NCBI GenBank assembly: GCA_937975705.1
Contig: CALJTX010000013.1
Span: 1-18,874 of the forward strand
Length of the DNA: 18,874 nucleotides
Direction: 5' to 3'
Source of the DNA: an uncultured Flavobacteriia bacterium
GTDB taxonomy: Bacteria; Bacteroidota; Bacteroidia; Flavobacteriales_D; Crocinitomicaceae
In this document: positions 5,991 to 13,863 of the stretch, in pieces
Numbering within the stretch: the first letter of the stretch is position 1
Layout: each line of letters begins with the position of its first letter
The notes under the pieces: generated by a model
The model's input: only the letters and a program-made list of their open reading frames with translations
Told to the model about the DNA's origin: nothing
Database searches by the model: none
Program-made: the position numbers and the translations under genes

Positions 5991-7772
5991 TTATTTTTTC
6001 ACAACATTGAATTGAGCAGTTTTACCGTTTTCAAGTGTTACGTTGAAAATATAAAGACCTGCAGTCAAGCCTGCGATGTTAACGTTGTCTTGACCAGCAG
6101 CAAGATTCAAAGAAGTAGCCATTGCTACTTTTCCTGCTACGTCAGTCACAGTCAATTGTGCTGTACCTTCACCTTCGATGGCTACAGTAACAACATCGTT
6201 TGCTGGGTTAGGGAATGCTTTTCCTGCAACAGTATTCAATTCAGCAACGTTTACATCGTTGTCAGAAACTGAAATAGCCAATGAGCTAGGTAAGTCAGAA
6301 CCGAAACCTGCTGCAAACCAAGAACCATCACTTTCGTTTGGCGCCATTGGCTGAAGATAATATGCTTCGTTCCAAGTAAGGTTGGTGTTGTTTTCATGTC
6401 CCATGTAAAGGCTGAGGTTTACAGTCTGAACACAAGCAAGGTAACGTTGGTTGTCTTCTAAAGCTACAGGTGTAGTAAATGCACCATAAACGGTCTCTCC
6501 TTGGAGGTCACCAGGGAAGTAGTAGAATCCGTTAGCTACTTCTGTAAGGGTGTTGAATGCCAAGTTAGCATCGTTGAGGTCTGTAAAGACATCTTCCCAT
6601 TTGTAAAGGTAAAGCGCCATTTCTTCGCCTGTTAAAAGCACACCAGACGATGCAGAGGTTGTAGCAGAGAACCAAATACCGTTTGCTTTTAAGCGGCTTG
6701 CATTCGGGTTGTCGATCACTTGACAAGCAGAATAAGTTTGGTTGTTTGTGCCCGGACGGTAGTAGTTACCACCTGTTGGTGTACCAGTAGTTGGGTCTGC
6801 TTGTGCGTAGCTGAACAAAGAGTCAGTTACAGTGAAAGTAGTAACGAGCGTGTTATCTGCGTTGTAGTCGTCTGCACCACTTAAAGATAATGTATAAGTA
6901 AGGGTGTAAGTTCCAGCTGGGTAAGAAGCCAAAGAGAAATTTGGTAAGCTAGAAGCGCCACCAGGGAAAACGTCAAGTGAGTCGCCTGCAGCAAGGTTGA
7001 TACCTGAAGCTGTGTTGTCATAAACAGATGCACCTGCAGGGTTTGTGATCGTTGCATTCAAGGACATACCTGTTTGTGCTTGGTTACCGTAGTTGTAAAT
7101 ACGTGAACCGAGGTCAAAGTTAAACTCTGTACCGTTTTGAGCCAATTGTGATGGAATCATAGCTTGGCGCGGCAATAAAGTTGCAGCTCCAGAAATTCCA
7201 CCGTCGTTCGGGTACAAACCGGTTTTGTTGCCTAAGAACATAACAACAGGGCCATTTGCCATTTGGTTCACAATAGTAGCACCATCGTTGAGGTCAATCA
7301 TGACTACAGGAATAGTTACGTTGGCACCAGACGCACCAGCACCCATTGCAATTACTTCGTTCGGGTTGCGGTTGACAACAATAACGCCAACAGCTCCAGC
7401 ATTTTGTGCATTGAGGGCTTTGAGTCCGAATTCACAAGCACCGTTGTTGGCATTGGTTGTACCATCGCCTCTGAAGACAACTGCAATTTTACCATTTAAA
7501 CTACCTGGAGTTAGGCCGTTACAACCAGACGCCGAAACAGGGTTTCCTTGGGCGTTGGTACCTGTAGAACCGTCATCTGCGAGCATGATGGTATCTTGTA
7601 CATAGGTTCCTGGGATATTGAAATCTGGAGTTCCCCAACCACTTCCTGGATCAGCCCAAGTGTGGGTATAGTTGGCCACAATACTTTGTGGCGAAATACC
7701 AGCAACAATCACCTGTGCGTATGAAGCAGCAGAGAGTGCGATGGCACTGACGGTAAGTAAAAGTTTTTTCAT
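5991..7772 (-). CDS. Secreted PA-domain protein with T9SS type A sorting domain
   Basis: 593 residues. Signal peptide 1-20 (ending Ser-Tyr-Ala-Gln). A protease-associated (PA) domain lies at about 85-195: Gly-Lys-Ile-Ala-Val-Val-Phe-Arg-Gly, then Cys-Glu-Phe-Gly-Leu-Lys-Ala, then Ala-Gly-Ala-Val-Gly-Val-Ile-Val-Val, then Ile-Pro-Val-Val-Met-Ile. A beta-sandwich, CARDB-like region (about 200-318) and an unassigned middle follow. The last ~80 residues start with Ala-Phe-Pro-Asn-Pro-Ala-Asn-Asp and end in Lys-Lys, the typical T9SS type A sorting domain, so the protein should cross the outer membrane and be attached to the surface or released. No peptidase catalytic domain is present, although PA domains usually accompany proteases; a binding or adhesive role is inferred. 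It is a single-gene unit with its own promoter and terminator. Confidence 0.9.
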   Translation of the reverse strand: MKKLLLTVSAIALSAASYAQVIVAGISPQSIVANYTHTWADPGSGWGTPDFNIPGTYVQDTIMLADDGSTGTNAQGNPVSASGCNGLTPGSLNGKIAVVFRGDGTTNANNGACEFGLKALNAQNAGAVGVIVVNRNPNEVIAMGAGASGANVTIPVVMIDLNDGATIVNQMANGPVVMFLGNKTGLYPNDGGISGAATLLPRQAMIPSQLAQNGTEFNFDLGSRIYNYGNQAQTGMSLNATITNPAGASVYDNTASGINLAAGDSLDVFPGGASSLPNFSLASYPAGTYTLTYTLSLSGADDYNADNTLVTTFTVTDSLFSYAQADPTTGTPTGGNYYRPGTNNQTYSACQVIDNPNASRLKANGIWFSATTSASSGVLLTGEEMALYLYKWEDVFTDLNDANLAFNTLTEVANGFYYFPGDLQGETVYGAFTTPVALEDNQRYLACVQTVNLSLYMGHENNTNLTWNEAYYLQPMAPNESDGSWFAAGFGSDLPSSLAISVSDNDVNVAELNTVAGKAFPNPANDVVTVAIEGEGTAQLTVTDVAGKVAMATSLNLAAGQDNVNIAGLTAGLYIFNVTLENGKTAQFNVVKK

Positions 7773-7794
7773 AGTTGATTTTTTAGATTTGGCC

Positions 7795-7823
7795 TAAAGT
7801 TAAGAAATTTTAAAATATTTCAA
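7795..7823 (-). promoter_or_regulatory. Promoter of the PA-domain gene
   Basis: On the minus strand TTTTTG (TTG at 7823-7821), 18 bases, then TAACTTTA (7802-7795). It is one base off the TAnnTTTG consensus and lies 22 bases before the ATG. Confidence 0.6.
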
Positions 7824-7843
7824 AAAGTGAATGAATATTTAAT

Positions 7844-7870
7844 AAAAAAGGGCGCATATGCGCCCTTTTT
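7844..7870 (-). terminator. Terminator of the phosphate transport operon
   Basis: A perfect palindrome GGGCGCATATGCGCCC flanked by A-runs and T-runs on both sides, 20 bases after the permease stop. It could work in both directions, but only minus-strand transcription is expected here. Confidence 0.9.
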
Positions 7871-7890
7871 CAATGAAAATCGAGGATTTT

Positions 7891-9474
7891 TTACTTGAAC
7901 CAAATGATGACATAGTAAAAAATTGCCGCCAATAATGCACTTACCGGAATGGTTAAAACCCATGCCCAAAGTAAGTTGATGGTTACACCCCAACGCACGG
8001 CGCTGAGTCGTTTGGTAGCGCCAACGCCAATAATTGAACCAGTAATGGTGTGGGTTGTCGAAACCGGGATTCCAAACTGAGATACCGTAAACAGGGTAAG
8101 AGCCCCTGCGGTTTCGGCGCATACACCTTCCAGCGGTGTCACCTTGGTGATCTTAGTTCCCATTGTTTTGACAATTTTCCAACCACCCATTAAGGTTCCC
8201 ATGCCAATCATAAGGTAACATCCGAATGCCACCCAAACCGGCATTGTTTCCGAATGCACTTTGGTTTTAATTTCATGGCCTTTGCGAAGTTGAGCTGTAT
8301 GTTTGTTTACATATCCGCCAAAGATGCCAGCGTATTTATAGGATTTATTGAGTTTATTTTTTAGAAAGATAGTATCGTTAGTTTTGGCGTCGCATAGGGC
8401 TTTACCAAACGTATAGATTTCAATTTTGTGGATTTCTTTTTTGATCATGCTAAAAGAAGGTGCGCCCTGAACTTTTTTAAGCGCTTTTCCATCTTCAGTA
8501 TAAATAGCCTTGCCACTTGCAGCATCTATCACTTCTTCGTGGTCAATGAAGTATATTTGTCCGGCTACTTCCGCCACTTCTGGCTTGTACTTGTGCTTTT
8601 TACCATCGGCTTTCTTATACTCAATTTGCATGAGTTCAGTAATGCGTAAATCTTTAGGTACAGGTTTATCCAATTTGCCTTCACGTCCTAAATTCCCGTA
8701 AACTAGCAAAGCAGCGCAAATGATACCCATTACTTTTTGGGAATCTGCTCCGCCATGACCTAATGAAAATGCCGCAGAAGAAAGTAATTGCAACTTTTTG
8801 TGCATATTGGCTTCCTTTACTGCAGATGGTCTTTTAGTGCCGTAAACAAGTTCAAACCATGTATACACCAAAATGAATATAGCAATCATTCCAATGACAA
8901 TATACATCATGATCGGTTTCATGTCTAGGAAGTCAATCATGTATTGCATCATGTAGATGGTCAAACCGGAAAGTGCTAAAATGACCAAAATCTTGTTTCT
9001 GAATGATCGAGATATAGTGACTACTGCAATCAGATAGGCAATGAAACCACCAATAAATGGTGCAAGGAAAATGAATAAAATGACCTTGATAATTTCGCCA
9101 CTTGCAATGACATCCATGCCTGCATGAGCAACTGCAGCACCTGCAAAACCACCGATTAGGGTATGTGAAGAAGATGAAGGAATACCGAGCCACCAGGTGA
9201 GGAGATTCCAAAAAGTCGCAGCTAGCAAACCAGCTAAAATTACCCAAAGGTCTATGGCATTGTTGTCGACGGTTTTGGCAACGGTATTCCCTACACTCAT
9301 ATCAAAAACCCAGAAGGCAATGATGTTGAACATGGCTGCCCACAGCACTGCTTGGAAGGGCGTTAGTACTTTGGTTGAAACAACGGTCGCAATAGAGTTG
9401 GCGGCATCGTGAAATCCATTGACAAGGTCAAAAAGTAGCGCGATACCGATAACGATTAATAATAAAGTAAACAT
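7891..9474 (-). CDS. PiT-family inorganic phosphate permease
   Basis: 527 residues, a multi-spanning inner-membrane protein that imports phosphate (in the PiT family usually as a metal-phosphate with H+ or Na+). The two inverted family signatures are visible: Gly-Phe-His-Asp-Ala-Ala-Asn-Ser (20-27) near the N-terminus, and Pro-Val-Ser-Thr-Thr-His-Thr (470-476) near the C-terminus. Pro-Ser-Ser-Ser-Ser-His-Thr (99-105) and Ser-Leu-Gly-His-Gly (237-241) are further repeat elements. Between the two halves lies a hydrophilic insert of about 145 residues (264-410), rich in Lys and predicted to be a soluble domain. It begins 31 bases after the DUF47 gene and shares its promoter. The sequence gives no reliable substrate or ion specificity. 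Confidence 0.93.
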   Translation of the reverse strand: MFTLLLIVIGIALLFDLVNGFHDAANSIATVVSTKVLTPFQAVLWAAMFNIIAFWVFDMSVGNTVAKTVDNNAIDLWVILAGLLAATFWNLLTWWLGIPSSSSHTLIGGFAGAAVAHAGMDVIASGEIIKVILFIFLAPFIGGFIAYLIAVVTISRSFRNKILVILALSGLTIYMMQYMIDFLDMKPIMMYIVIGMIAIFILVYTWFELVYGTKRPSAVKEANMHKKLQLLSSAAFSLGHGGADSQKVMGIICAALLVYGNLGREGKLDKPVPKDLRITELMQIEYKKADGKKHKYKPEVAEVAGQIYFIDHEEVIDAASGKAIYTEDGKALKKVQGAPSFSMIKKEIHKIEIYTFGKALCDAKTNDTIFLKNKLNKSYKYAGIFGGYVNKHTAQLRKGHEIKTKVHSETMPVWVAFGCYLMIGMGTLMGGWKIVKTMGTKITKVTPLEGVCAETAGALTLFTVSQFGIPVSTTHTITGSIIGVGATKRLSAVRWGVTINLLWAWVLTIPVSALLAAIFYYVIIWFK

Positions 9475-9505
9475 CTGTTTGTCTTTAAATGAGGGTCGCT
9501 ACCAA

Positions 9506-10150
9506 TTAAGCGTATTTGACAACGATAGATTCAATCACGTTACCAGCGTCTTCACACTTGTCTGTCGCAGTTTCCATGACCATATATAACTCACGACGCT
9601 TGATCAATTCTTTGGCGTCCACGTCTGAGTTAAATAGTTGCTCAATACTCATGTCAAAAATGTTATCGGCATTGTTTTCAATGCTGTTGATCTTAATGAC
9701 ACACTCGATGATTTTTTGGGTGTTTTTAAGGTTGCGCAATTCCATAACGGCCGCTTTAACTGCAATTACAGCATCGTTGATGGCTGCAGCTGTTTTTTGA
9801 ATACCCTGATCTGAAATAGGATCAATTTTATAGAAGTTGATTTTCTTTCCAGAAGCATAGATGTAATCAGCGATATCATCTAATGCAGATGCCAAGGCGT
9901 GGATATCTTCGCGATCGAAAGGTGTAATGAAGTTTTTGCCTAATTCAATGAAAATCTCGTGGGTGATATTGTCATTCTGATGCTCAATATCGCGCATTTC
10001 TTCAATGATTGCAGCTCTCTTGTTGTAGTCTGCTTCGTGAACAACGGTTAAAAGTTTTTGAGCGATGCTTTCGAGATTGTCACTTGCTTTTTCAAATAGT
10101 GAATAAAAGACTTTGTCTTTAGGTAAGAAATAACTTAATATGCCTGCCAT
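9506..10150 (-). CDS. DUF47/PhoU-like Pit accessory protein
   Basis: 214 residues from the ATG at 10150. A TTG at 10171 would add 7 residues but lies inside the promoter's -7 box, so it is rejected. The protein is all-helical and acidic, with the DUF47 (TIGR00153-type, PhoU-like) pattern: an N-terminal Pro-Lys-Asp-Lys-Val-Phe segment, Asp-Ile-Glu-His-Gln-Asn-Asp near residue 55, the Thr-Pro-Phe-Asp-Arg-Glu-Asp-Ile motif near 80, Asp-Asp-Ile-Ala-Asp-Tyr-Ile after it, and a C-terminal Asp-Lys-Cys-Glu-Asp-Ala-Gly-Asn. The Glu/Asp clusters resemble metal-binding sites of PhoU. Partners of this family are PiT permeases, whose activity they are thought to modulate; the permease gene follows after 31 bases, which fits. 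Confidence 0.93.
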   Translation of the reverse strand: MAGILSYFLPKDKVFYSLFEKASDNLESIAQKLLTVVHEADYNKRAAIIEEMRDIEHQNDNITHEIFIELGKNFITPFDREDIHALASALDDIADYIYASGKKINFYKIDPISDQGIQKTAAAINDAVIAVKAAVMELRNLKNTQKIIECVIKINSIENNADNIFDMSIEQLFNSDVDAKELIKRRELYMVMETATDKCEDAGNVIESIVVKYA

Positions 10151-10168
10151 TTTCTGAGATTTTGATAA

Positions 10169-10199
10169 CAAATGTAGCTGCTTGAATTGCCAAACTCAA
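10169..10199 (-). promoter_or_regulatory. Promoter of the DUF47-PiT operon
   Basis: On the minus strand TTG (10199-10197), 20 bases, then TACATTTG (10176-10169). The -7 box fits exactly and lies 18 bases before the ATG at 10150. No additional Pho-box-like repeat is visible. Confidence 0.7.
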
Positions 10200-10235
10200 C
10201 ATTTATTGGTTTTGTTAACGTAAACATAACACAAT

Positions 10236-10266
10236 AAAAAGGGCGGCCCGCAGGGCCGCCCTTTTT
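10236..10266 (-). terminator. Terminator of the superoxide dismutase gene
   Basis: Stem GGGCGGCCC/GGGCCGCCC with a 3-base loop, flanked by five A and five T. It lies 18 bases past the dismutase stop and is a very stable hairpin. Confidence 0.92.
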
Positions 10267-10284
10267 GATAAAGTGATTTGAGGC

Positions 10285-10884
10285 TTATTTTGCAGCTGCA
10301 AATTTAGCCGCAACAACGTCCCAGTTGATGACATTAAAAAATGCATTGATATAATCTGGACGACGGTTTTGGTAATGCAAATAGTAAGCGTGTTCCCAAA
10401 CGTCTAGGCCGAGAAGTGGTGTACCGTTGCAACCTTCGCCCATGAGCGGGTTGTCTTGGTTCGGCGTAGAGCAAACTTCAAGTGTACCATTGCTTGCGCA
10501 CAACCAAGCCCAGCCTGAACCAAAACGTGTAGTTGCAGCTTTCGCGAATTCATCTTTGAATGCTTCAAAAGAACCAAATGCAGCATCGATAGCAGCCGCA
10601 AGCTCACCAGTTGGGTTGCCGCCAGCGTTAGGCGCCATGGTTTCCCAGAAAAGGTTGTGGTTCCAGAAACCACCACCGTTGTTGCGCACTGCTGGTTTGT
10701 CTTTGCAGTTCATTAAAATTTCTTCAATAGACATGTTTTCCATGTCGGTGCCAGCAATGGCGTTATTGAGGTTGGTTGTATAAGCTTGGTGGTGCTTGGA
10801 ATGGTGTATTTCCATTGTGCGCGCATCGATGTGCGGTTCTAAAGCATCGTAAGCATAAGGTAAAGAGGGAAGTTCAAAAGCCAT
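10285..10884 (-). CDS. Superoxide dismutase, Mn/Fe family (Mn-type residues)
   Basis: 199 residues, full family length, no signal peptide, so cytoplasmic. It dismutates superoxide to oxygen and hydrogen peroxide. The four metal ligands are present: His27, His76 (Trp-Asn-His-Asn), Asp161 and His165 (Asp-Val-Trp-Glu-His). Residues that separate metal types favour manganese: Gly72 in the Asn-Asn-Gly-Gly-Gly segment, where iron enzymes have Gln, and Gln143 in Asn-Gln-Asp-Asn-Pro-Leu, the Mn-type outer-sphere Gln. Cambialistic use of either metal cannot be excluded. It is transcribed alone, divergent from the radical SAM gene across 92 bases. A TAATTTTG (10933-10926, minus) may be its -7 box, but the -33 part is weak. 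Confidence 0.96.
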   Translation of the reverse strand: MAFELPSLPYAYDALEPHIDARTMEIHHSKHHQAYTTNLNNAIAGTDMENMSIEEILMNCKDKPAVRNNGGGFWNHNLFWETMAPNAGGNPTGELAAAIDAAFGSFEAFKDEFAKAATTRFGSGWAWLCASNGTLEVCSTPNQDNPLMGEGCNGTPLLGLDVWEHAYYLHYQNRRPDYINAFFNVINWDVVAAKFAAAK

Positions 10885-10925
10885 TTTGATCTTAATTTAG
10901 AGTAAATAATGAGTTAATTGAGCTA

Positions 10926-10933
10926 CAAAATTA
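10926..10933 (-). promoter_or_regulatory. Possible -7 box of the dismutase gene
   Basis: TAATTTTG on the minus strand, 41 bases before the ATG. There is no clear TTG at the usual distance, so this is tentative. Confidence 0.4.
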
Positions 10934-10964
10934 CAACAAAATTCACCACGCATTGTTCTTGGTG

Positions 10965-10972
10965 TATCTTTG
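10965..10972 (+). promoter_or_regulatory. -7 box of the YgiQ-family gene
   Basis: TATCTTTG, an exact -7 box, ending four bases before the ATG at 10977. The -33 part is not recognisable. The spacing is the same as at metG, so the transcript may start at the ATG itself. Confidence 0.5.
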
Positions 10973-10976
10973 TAAC

Positions 10977-12869
10977 ATGAACCCAGAGCGCCCAATTTCC
11001 GATTGGCTACCTTTATCTTTAAAGGAAGCAGAAAAAAGAGGCTGGGATGCCTTTGATGTCATCCTTATCTCCGGCGATGCCTATGTAGACCACCCGAGTT
11101 TCGGAACGGCAGTCATTGGTCGCATCATTGAAAGCGAAGGTTTCAGAATAGGTATTGTGGCACAGCCCAACTGGAAAGACGACCTCCGCGATTTCAAAAA
11201 GCTCGGCAAACCCAAATATTTCTTTGGCGTTACGGCTGGCTGCATGGACTCCATGGTCAACCACTACACCGCCAACAAGCGCTTGCGCTCCACAGACGCC
11301 TACACGCCGGGCGGCCAAGCTGGGTTTCGTCCAGATTACGCTAGCGTTGTTTACAGCAATATTTTAAAAGACCTCTTCCCAGACGTTCCGGTTTTATTGG
11401 GGGGCATTGAAGCATCTTTGCGCCGCGTAAGTCATTACGACTACTGGAAAGACCAACTCATGCCGTCCATCCTTGTCGATGCTAGGGCAGACCTCCTCGT
11501 TTATGGTATGGGCGAACAGCCTTTGCGCACCTTGCTTCGCTTGCTCAAAAGAGGCGTGCCATTTGAACAAGCCAAAACCATCAATCAGGTGGCCTTTCTA
11601 CAAGACGCTGCAGCAGAGTTGCCCAAAAATAAAAACTGGGAAACCGTTGAACTCGCCAGCCACGAGGTTTGCTTAAAAGACAAACTCAAGTACGCGGCTA
11701 ATTTTAAAATTGTAGAAGTAGAATCAAATAAGTGGGCTGCCAATCGCATTACCCAGCAAGTTGGTTCCCAAACGTTGGTCATTAATCCGCCGTTCAAAAC
11801 CATGACTGAAAAGGAAATGGACGGCTCCTACGATATGCCTTATACAAGGCTACCGCACCCAAAATACAAAAAACGTGGCGCTATTCCAGCCTACGACATG
11901 ATCAAATTCTCGGTCAATACCCACCGCGGTTGCTTTGGCGGCTGTAGTTTCTGTACCATTTCTGCTCACCAAGGTAAGTTCATTGCTTCGCGCAGCGAAA
12001 AATCTATCCTCAAGGAAGTAGAAGAACTCACGAAACACCCAGAATTCAAAGGTTATCTGTCTGATATCGGCGGCCCATCGGCCAACATGTACCGCATGAA
12101 AGGCAAAGATGAAGCCATTTGTGCCAAGTGTGTTTCGCCAAGTTGTATTCATCCCGTGATTTGTCACAATTTGGATACCTCACACAAACAAATGACCGAC
12201 CTCTACCGCAAAATCGACAAATTCCCTGGGGTTAAAAAAGCATTTGTGGGCTCGGGTATCCGCTACGATTTACTCGTCGATGACTTCAATAAAAACAACG
12301 AAGACGGCAACCACGACGAATACATCGAGCAGGTCATTACCCGCCACGTATCAGGACGTCTCAAAGTAGCCCCCGAGCACACCTCCGACGCCACGCTCAA
12401 AATCATGCGCAAGCCGTCGTTTCAGTATTTCCACAAATTCAAGGAAAAATACGACCGCCTGTCTGCCAAGCACGGCCTCAAACAGCAGCTCATTCCCTAC
12501 TTTATTTCCTCCCATCCTGGTTGTGAAGAAATCGACATGGCCAATCTTGCTGCCGAAACCAAAGACATGGGCTTTCAACTAGAGCAAGTTCAAGATTTTA
12601 CCCCAACTCCAATGACAGTTGCCGAGGTCATTTATTACACCGGCGTACATCCTTACACCCTCAAGCCCGTCAATACGGTCAAAACGAGAGAAGAAAAACT
12701 CAATCAGAATCGCTACTTTTTCTGGTATAAAAAAGAAAACAAAGACTGGATCCGCCAACGCCTGCAAAAAGCGAAGCGTCCAGACCTCCTCGAAAAACTT
12801 CTCGACACACCGCAAGGGCAAGAAGCAGCTGTTCCCAAATGGCTCGCAGACAAAAGAAAAAAGAGATAG
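10977..12869 (+). CDS. YgiQ-family radical SAM protein
   Basis: 630 residues from the ATG at 10977 (Met-Asn-Pro-Glu-Arg-Pro). A TTG at 10953 is rejected because the promoter box lies after it. The radical SAM cluster motif is Cys319-x3-Cys323-x2-Cys326, in Thr-His-Arg-Gly-Cys-Phe-Gly-Gly-Cys-Ser-Phe-Cys. The N-terminal ~300 residues are the YgiQ-type domain, with Gly-Asp-Ala-Tyr-Val-Asp-His-Pro near residue 33 and Leu-Gly-Gly-Ile-Glu-Ala-Ser-Leu-Arg-Arg near 140. A second Cys group (Cys-Ala-Lys-Cys-Val-Ser-Pro-Ser-Cys, about 376-384, plus a Cys a few residues on) follows. The family binds a [4Fe-4S] cluster and S-adenosylmethionine; its reaction is not established as far as I know. No terminator follows, so some read-through into the downstream genes is possible. 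Confidence 0.95.
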   Translation: MNPERPISDWLPLSLKEAEKRGWDAFDVILISGDAYVDHPSFGTAVIGRIIESEGFRIGIVAQPNWKDDLRDFKKLGKPKYFFGVTAGCMDSMVNHYTANKRLRSTDAYTPGGQAGFRPDYASVVYSNILKDLFPDVPVLLGGIEASLRRVSHYDYWKDQLMPSILVDARADLLVYGMGEQPLRTLLRLLKRGVPFEQAKTINQVAFLQDAAAELPKNKNWETVELASHEVCLKDKLKYAANFKIVEVESNKWAANRITQQVGSQTLVINPPFKTMTEKEMDGSYDMPYTRLPHPKYKKRGAIPAYDMIKFSVNTHRGCFGGCSFCTISAHQGKFIASRSEKSILKEVEELTKHPEFKGYLSDIGGPSANMYRMKGKDEAICAKCVSPSCIHPVICHNLDTSHKQMTDLYRKIDKFPGVKKAFVGSGIRYDLLVDDFNKNNEDGNHDEYIEQVITRHVSGRLKVAPEHTSDATLKIMRKPSFQYFHKFKEKYDRLSAKHGLKQQLIPYFISSHPGCEEIDMANLAAETKDMGFQLEQVQDFTPTPMTVAEVIYYTGVHPYTLKPVNTVKTREEKLNQNRYFFWYKKENKDWIRQRLQKAKRPDLLEKLLDTPQGQEAAVPKWLADKRKKR

Positions 12870-12954
12870 TTATTACAACTTTCTTTGTGTTTTAAGTAGG
12901 CATCCAACTTTTTGCACAACTTTGCGTCTTAGAAACGGTTTCAATCCCAAACAA

Positions 12955-13851
12955 ATGAAAATTTACAACATTCTCCCACTAGCGTGCATCTTCCCACTAA
13001 CGCTATTTGCCCAAGAACCAACCGAAGCAACTGCCGAAGAAGAATATACCGAACCAATCAGTACTTTCTCCTCTACACGTGTCGTAAATGGCCATTCCGT
13101 AGAGACCCTCAGCAAAGGCACTTACGAATTTCGCATCGAGCACCGCTTTGGCGATATCGCTGGCGTCAATGGTGGCGTTCAAAACATGTTTGGTTTTGAC
13201 AACTTATCTGACATGCGTATCGCACTTGAATACGGCATCACGGACCAACTTATGGTGGGTTTTGGTCGTTCTAAAGGCACTGGCGCACCATATCGTTCTT
13301 TGGTAGACGGCTTTGTAAAATACAAAGTGATTGGACAAGAGCCCGAAAAATCTCCAATTAGCATCACTGCGGTTGCGGGTTCGAGCTTCACGTACATGAC
13401 AGCTTCCCAAGATGAAGGTGTCGTTACACACTTTCCAAAAGCAGTACATCGGCTCAATTATTTTGCCCAAGTCAATATTGCACATCATTTTTCAGACCGC
13501 GGCGCCTTGCAATTATCACCCACATTGGTTCACCGCAACTACGTAGCCAATACCGATGCCAACGACCTTTTTGCTTTGGGTATTTCTGGCCGCATTCGCC
13601 TGACGTCGCGCTTTGCTTTGATCGGCGAATATTACCATTGCTTCAACGGCAGTCAGACGCGTCAATCAGGCTTTACCAACAGTGGAGCTATTGCACTCGA
13701 GTGGTTCACCTTTGGCCACAACTTCACCATTAACATCACCAACTCAGGCGGTATTGGCGAGACCCAATTCATCCCATATACAACCGAACAATGGAAAAAT
13801 GGCCAATTTAGATTAGGCTTTACAGTTGGCAGGAAATTTGTAATCGAATAA
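12955..13851 (+). CDS. DUF5777-family outer-membrane beta-barrel protein
   Basis: 298 residues from the ATG at 12955. The open frame continues upstream through the radical SAM gene, but a signal peptide (MKIYNILPLACIFPLTLFAQ) starts here. The mature protein opens with Thr/Glu-rich residues, then Phe-Ser-Ser-Thr-Arg-Val-Val-Asn-Gly-His-Ser-Val-Glu and Glu-Phe-Arg-Ile-Glu-His-Arg-Phe-Gly, the usual beginning of DUF5777 barrels. Further strands include Gly-Ile-Thr-Asp-Gln-Leu-Met-Val-Gly-Phe-Gly-Arg-Ser. It ends in strand-like Phe-Arg-Leu-Gly-Phe-Thr-Val-Gly-Arg. An outer-membrane location is predicted; the role is unknown. It is first in a tight run: the YceI gene follows after 12 bases. In my recollection, DUF5777, YceI and small cytochromes often occur together in this phylum. 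Confidence 0.85.
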   Translation: MKIYNILPLACIFPLTLFAQEPTEATAEEEYTEPISTFSSTRVVNGHSVETLSKGTYEFRIEHRFGDIAGVNGGVQNMFGFDNLSDMRIALEYGITDQLMVGFGRSKGTGAPYRSLVDGFVKYKVIGQEPEKSPISITAVAGSSFTYMTASQDEGVVTHFPKAVHRLNYFAQVNIAHHFSDRGALQLSPTLVHRNYVANTDANDLFALGISGRIRLTSRFALIGEYYHCFNGSQTRQSGFTNSGAIALEWFTFGHNFTINITNSGGIGETQFIPYTTEQWKNGQFRLGFTVGRKFVIE

Positions 13852-13863
13852 AAAATAAAAAAA

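Noticed and set aside
10151..10171. TTG start adding 7 residues to the DUF47 protein
   Set aside because: The TTG is part of the TACATTTG promoter box, and the ATG at 10150 gives the normal family length.
10953..10976. Upstream TTG start for the radical SAM gene
   Set aside because: The TATCTTTG promoter box (10965-10972) lies after it; the ATG at 10977 begins the conserved family N-terminus.
12917..12924. CAACTTTG as a -7 promoter box for the DUF5777 gene
   Set aside because: It lacks the leading T, and the nearest upstream TTTG is about 29 bases away, too far for a normal -33 element.
12619..12954. N-terminal extension of the DUF5777 protein
   Set aside because: It overlaps the radical SAM gene in another frame, and a signal peptide starts at 12955.
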